Notes under the pieces: generated by a model
The model's input: the letters and a program-made list of their open reading frames with translations, nothing else
What the model was told of the DNA's origin: nothing
Database searches by the model: none
Translations under genes and position numbers: made by a program
Origin: a virus
Direction: 5' to 3' (one strand)
Virus record (IMG/VR): IMGVR_UViG_3300001450_000140
Coordinates: 1-32,002 of that record
Length of the DNA: 32,002 nucleotides
Part shown: positions 27,997 through 32,002 of the stretch, piece by piece
Layout: every line of letters starts with the position of its first letter
How positions within the stretch are numbered: position 1 is the first letter of the stretch

Positions 27997-30900
27997 ATGG
28001 CAAGCCAACCTGACTTAACCAATATTGCCATCAGTTCAGGATATGCAACTTTAATCCACACTGAAGAAAGTGGTGGTGTTAGTAGTTCTTATACAAACAT
28101 TTATGATGGAGATGGAACATTAGTTCCAATGGCGTTTGCCACAACTGGAATTAAAATTATTGATGGCAGTTATGATTTTGATGTAGCCTCACATGATGGG
28201 TCTAATGGGCTTAGGTTAGGTGGCACATTAGTTACTGCAAGTGCAACAGAATTAAATTATTTAGACATATCAAGTTTAGGTTCTGCTCAAGCTAGTAAAG
28301 TGTTAACTACAGACTCAAGCTTAGATGTTAGTGGAATTAGAAACCTGACAGGAACTGGCACAGCACAGTTTGCCAATTTTACATCTACTGGAAATTCTAG
28401 TATTGGCGACAGTGTAGCAAATGACACAGTTGCTTTCAATGCAACAATTACAACAAATTTAGTTTTTGAAGGCTCTACTGCTAATGCTTATGAAACAACT
28501 TTAGCAATCACAGACCCAACTGCAGATAGAACGTGGACAATCCCTGATTCTACTGACACCTTTGTAGGTCTTGCCACTACAGATACTTTAACAAATAAAA
28601 CTTTAACTGCTCCTGATATTAATACACCTGACATTGATGGTGGTACTGTAGATGCAATTACTTCTTTGACAGTGGCTAATAATGTTGATATAGGTTCTTA
28701 TGACCTAAGAGCAGGAACACTTACTGCTGATGGATTAACAAGTGGCAGAGTAGTGTTTGCAGGCACAAATGGGGTTCTTTCTGATGACTCAGATTTATCA
28801 TTTAGTGGAGCTACCTTATCTGCAACAAATATGACCTCATCAGGCACAGTAACTTTTGGCAGTCTATCTGATGGCTCAATAACTGTTACAGCTTTTGTTG
28901 ATGAAGATGACATGAGTAGCAACTCTGCAACTTTAATTCCAACCCAACAATCTGTAGTCAGCTACATTCAAAGCCAAATAACGGCACAAGATTTAGATTT
29001 TCAAGGTGATTCAGGTGGGGCTTTAAATATAGACCTTGACAGTGAGACATTAGACATTGCAGGGGGAACTGGTATAGACACAGTGGGGTCAAGTAATACT
29101 CTGACTGTTGCAATAGATTCAACAGTGGCAACTTTAGCAGGCTCACAAACTTTATCAAATAAAACTTTAGCAAGCCCAACAATCACAACACAGTTTACAA
29201 TAGGCAGTGCAACAATAAGTGAAGCAGAGTTAGAAATTTTAGATGGTGCAAATGTATCCACTACAGAGCTTAATATTATGGATGGTGACACAAGTGCCAC
29301 AAGCACCACTGTTGCTGATGCTGACAGGGTAGTCTTTAATGATGCAGGTGTAATGAAACAAGTGGCTGTTACAGACCTCTCAGCTTACTTAGATGATGAG
29401 ATTACAGCTATGCCTAACCTTGTCCAAACTTCTGCCTTAGATAGTGGCAGTATCACTTCAGGGTTTGGCAATATAGATAATGGCTCAAGCACTGCAAACT
29501 TTGGAGCAACTACAGTTGATTCTCTTTCTGTAAGTGATGGCAATATAACAAATGTAGGAAGCATTGCTTTAGATAGTATTTCTGCAGATAGTTCAACAAT
29601 CACTTTTTCAAGTGCTATTGACTTTGACAATCAGAACATGACAAATGTTGATATTGACTCAGGAGCTATTGATGGTACAAATATAACAGTTGGTTCAGGT
29701 AAAACATTAGATGTGAGTGCAGGAACATTTACCCTAGCAAATAATCAGATTTCAGGTGATAAGGTTGAGGGTGGAACTATTGCAGGTACAACAATAACAG
29801 CACTTACAACGGCAGGCATAACAGCCTCAGCAAATATTGATATTGGTTCTTATAATTTAAGAGCATCCACATTAACTGCAGATAGTCAATCATCAGGTAG
29901 TGTTGCAATCTATGGAGCAAATGGTGTTCTTAGTGAAGATTCAGACTTAACATTTTCTGGCTCGACTTTATCAGCAACCAATGTGGCTATAAGTGGTACA
30001 TTGACGACAACAGGAAGCGTTCAAGAAGTTTCCACAACAAACTTAAATGTACAAGACCCATTAATTCTGCTTAACAAATATGATTTACAGCCAAGTAATA
30101 ATGTTTTTGATGCAGGTATTGTTATTAAAAGAGGTTCATCAGATTCTGCTCCTGCTAATGTAGCAATGATTTGGGATGAATCAGCAAACACTTTTGGCTT
30201 TATTGATACAGATGATGATGGAACAACTGCAGGAAATGTTACTGTAACTGATTATGAAAATTTAAGAGTTGGTGCTTTAACAGCAGACGATGCTTCAACT
30301 TTTACAAGCACAATCTCTACAGCTACAGGCTCAACTATTGGAAACCTTACTTTTGCAAATGGTTCAATTACTGACAGTAGTGGTGCAATAAGTTTTGGAG
30401 ATGAAAATCTTACAACTACAGGAACTTTTAGTGCTGAACATCTAACATCAACTGATGATGCTACAATAGCAGACACAATTTCAATAGATGGTACAATGAC
30501 AATAGCTACAGGCTCTATAACAGATTCAAGTGGTGCTATAGATTTTGGAAATGAGGCACTTTCAACAAGTGGAACTTTAGGAGCAGGAGTTATTACAGCA
30601 ACTGGCTTAACTATAGGAAGTGCAGTTATCACAGAAGCTGAATTAGAAATCCTTGATGGTGCAAGTTTAACAACCACAGAATTAAATTATGTTGATGGAG
30701 TTACTTCAGCAATACAAACGCAGATAGATACAAAAGCACCTCTTGCAAGTCCAACTTTTACAGGAACAATCACTATTGGAAGTGCAGGAATTAGTGAAAC
30801 TGAATTAGAGATATTGGATGGCTTAACAGTTACGACTGATGAGCTTAATATCATGGATGGTAGTGCTACAACTCAGGCAACAGTTACCTTAGCAGGAACT

Positions 30901-32002
30901 GATGGAGTTGTCATTAGTGATGGCGATGTAATGAAACAGGCTTTAGTCTCTGACTTTGAAGTCTATATGGAAGCTAATCTTGATACAATGGGTTCTCAGT
31001 TTACTTCTGCAAGTGCATTAGCAACTGTGGGGGCATTATCAAGTGGCTCTATTGCTTCAGGATTCGGAGCAATTAGTACAGGCAACGCAATTACAACCAC
31101 AGGCGTAGGTACTTTTGCTTCATTAGATATTAGTGGAGCAATAGATGTAGATGGAGTCACTAATCTTAATGTAGTGGATATTGATGGAACTTTAACAGTA
31201 GATGGTGCAAGGTCAGGAGATTTTTTAACAAAGCTAACATCTACAAATGAATATGGTTTATATATTAAAACAGTAGGGACAACTGCAAGTCACGATTTAT
31301 TAAGACTTGACGATAATACTGGTACTGTATTTAAAGTTATGGCGACAGGTGCAACTACGTTTACTGGTAATATAAGCCTTACTTCAGGCAAGAATATTAC
31401 ATCAGGAAATATGAAAATGTATATTGATACAGGCTCACATAGTACAAGTGCAAGTTATGCTACATTTGAATCGTTATCAGACAGGGGAATTGATATAAGG
31501 TCACAATCACAAACAAGATTTTATACAGACAATGCTAATACTTTAGCACTCACTTTAGATGGTTCACAAAATGCTACTTTTGCAGGAACAATAACAAATA
31601 CTCCAAGTACAGATGGTGCTTATGCAATGTTTGTTAATCAACAACACGCTACTGGTTGGGGGTTAAGAATAGCAGGAGGTGCAGATAGTAGTGACAATTT
31701 AATAAATGCTCAAAATGGGAGTGGTACAGAAAAATTTGTAGTAAAATCTGATGGTTCAGCCACTTTTGCAGGAAATGTAGGAATTGGCACATCATCTTTG
31801 GCAAGCCCTGCAGGTTCATTAAATATGCTTAGAATACAACACGCAACTGGAAGTGCAGGTCTTGTTTTATGTGGAAATTGCAATAATCATGATGCTTGGG
31901 ATATACAAGCCAACGATAATGGAAACCTTTATTTTTTAAGAGGGAATACTACAAAAGTCTTAGTTGAGGGAGGTGATGGAACTGTACAAATTCCAGGCTC
32001 AT
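27997..32002 (+). CDS. Long tail fibre / repeat-containing structural protein (3' end missing)
   Basis: An open frame of more than 1335 codons starting at ATG 27997 (AGGAG 8 bp upstream) and running off the right edge without a stop. The protein is almost entirely Thr/Ser/Gly/Asp beta repeats: short units ISEAELEILDGANVSTTELN and NIMDG recur near 29200-29285, 30610-30700 and 30775-30860; 'LTNKTL.APxI' units recur; and a longer block (GSYDLRAGTLTADG... / GSYNLRASTLTADS...) recurs at 28693 and 29845. Toward the right edge it becomes more globular (NGNLYFLRGNTTKVLVEGGD). Such repeats form trimeric beta-helical fibres; proteins of this kind often end in an S74 chaperone domain, which cannot be seen here. 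Confidence 0.88.
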   Translation, partial: MASQPDLTNIAISSGYATLIHTEESGGVSSSYTNIYDGDGTLVPMAFATTGIKIIDGSYDFDVASHDGSNGLRLGGTLVTASATELNYLDISSLGSAQASKVLTTDSSLDVSGIRNLTGTGTAQFANFTSTGNSSIGDSVANDTVAFNATITTNLVFEGSTANAYETTLAITDPTADRTWTIPDSTDTFVGLATTDTLTNKTLTAPDINTPDIDGGTVDAITSLTVANNVDIGSYDLRAGTLTADGLTSGRVVFAGTNGVLSDDSDLSFSGATLSATNMTSSGTVTFGSLSDGSITVTAFVDEDDMSSNSATLIPTQQSVVSYIQSQITAQDLDFQGDSGGALNIDLDSETLDIAGGTGIDTVGSSNTLTVAIDSTVATLAGSQTLSNKTLASPTITTQFTIGSATISEAELEILDGANVSTTELNIMDGDTSATSTTVADADRVVFNDAGVMKQVAVTDLSAYLDDEITAMPNLVQTSALDSGSITSGFGNIDNGSSTANFGATTVDSLSVSDGNITNVGSIALDSISADSSTITFSSAIDFDNQNMTNVDIDSGAIDGTNITVGSGKTLDVSAGTFTLANNQISGDKVEGGTIAGTTITALTTAGITASANIDIGSYNLRASTLTADSQSSGSVAIYGANGVLSEDSDLTFSGSTLSATNVAISGTLTTTGSVQEVSTTNLNVQDPLILLNKYDLQPSNNVFDAGIVIKRGSSDSAPANVAMIWDESANTFGFIDTDDDGTTAGNVTVTDYENLRVGALTADDASTFTSTISTATGSTIGNLTFANGSITDSSGAISFGDENLTTTGTFSAEHLTSTDDATIADTISIDGTMTIATGSITDSSGAIDFGNEALSTSGTLGAGVITATGLTIGSAVITEAELEILDGASLTTTELNYVDGVTSAIQTQIDTKAPLASPTFTGTITIGSAGISETELEILDGLTVTTDELNIMDGSATTQATVTLAGTDGVVISDGDVMKQALVSDFEVYMEANLDTMGSQFTSASALATVGALSSGSIASGFGAISTGNAITTTGVGTFASLDISGAIDVDGVTNLNVVDIDGTLTVDGARSGDFLTKLTSTNEYGLYIKTVGTTASHDLLRLDDNTGTVFKVMATGATTFTGNISLTSGKNITSGNMKMYIDTGSHSTSASYATFESLSDRGIDIRSQSQTRFYTDNANTLALTLDGSQNATFAGTITNTPSTDGAYAMFVNQQHATGWGLRIAGGADSSDNLINAQNGSGTEKFVVKSDGSATFAGNVGIGTSSLASPAGSLNMLRIQHATGSAGLVLCGNCNNHDAWDIQANDNGNLYFLRGNTTKVLVEGGDGTVQIPGS

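Noticed and set aside
28698-30677. Several long antisense frames opposite the fibre gene
   Set aside because: They mirror the Thr/Ser/Asp-rich repeats of the fibre, have no ribosome sites and overlap the large sense frame throughout.
1-32002. tRNA genes, CRISPR arrays, insertion sequences, integrase or att sites
   Set aside because: I looked for T-arm sequences, regularly spaced repeats, transposase or recombinase motifs and found none. The 14-mer pair at 13369/21546 was considered as att-like but fits promoter spacers better and no integrase is present in the window.

Overview
The window is dense phage DNA. Every supported gene lies on the + strand, genes are tightly packed with many ATGA/TAATG overlaps, and the base composition is AT-rich. 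The gene set is that of a tailed dsDNA phage with a long non-contractile tail: TerL, portal, MuF-like protein, scaffold, major capsid protein, tail tube, a G/G-T frameshift pair and a 763-aa tape measure, with no sheath or baseplate seen. Small families such as the DUF6447-like, DUF6321-like and FmdB-like proteins, and a fibre built of 'ELxILDG/ELNxxDG' repeats, point to a marine (uncultured-type) siphovirus. The host cannot be read from the window.

Layout. 1-2830: a run of small membrane or coiled-coil proteins (holin/spanin candidates), a secreted thioredoxin-fold protein without its cysteines, and an endolysin. 2827-3594: a metallophosphoesterase. 3763-13095: neck and tail genes in order (connector, two paralogous completion-type proteins, tail tube, G/G-T, tape measure, tail hub, small tip protein). 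13096-13480: terminator and control region. 13481-18470: early operon with a candidate ADP-ribosyltransferase, two HTH proteins, a Sak3-type annealing protein, a DnaD-like initiator, DUF3310, an HNH/NinG-like nuclease and several small zinc-ribbon proteins. 18517-21492: four short transcription units, each with its own promoter and terminator: a SprT-like metalloprotease plus a small membrane protein, an apparently noncoding structured RNA, two small genes, and one small gene. 21539-27574: packaging and head genes. 27651-32002: a zinc-ribbon protein and a long fibre gene cut by the window edge. If the genome is circular or circularly permuted, the fibre would lead back, across missing sequence, to the lysis genes at position 1.

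Regulation is the most striking part. The palindrome GTTTAAAC, usually as CTGTTTAAACAG, occurs 12 times where about one is expected from composition. Three copies sit at the same place inside the 18-bp spacers of three near-identical TTGACA promoters. Others lie right after structural genes or at gene junctions, an arrangement like the operators and 'stoperators' of mycobacteriophage L5. A sister promoter has the same upstream block but no palindrome, and it drives the apparently noncoding locus at about 19810-20262, which holds several strong RNA stems including two mutually exclusive ones. A second palindrome, CTGTTAGCTAACTG, lies in the spacer of the putative promoters of the early operon and of the packaging operon.

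Replication appears to rely on the host replisome: an initiator and recombination proteins are present, but no polymerase, helicase, integrase or CI-type repressor with a protease domain is visible. Two translation oddities stand out: a canonical A AAA AAG -1 slippery site joining the G and T reading frames, and a terminase small-subunit-like gene with no ATG, GTG or TTG in front of its conserved N-terminal motif.
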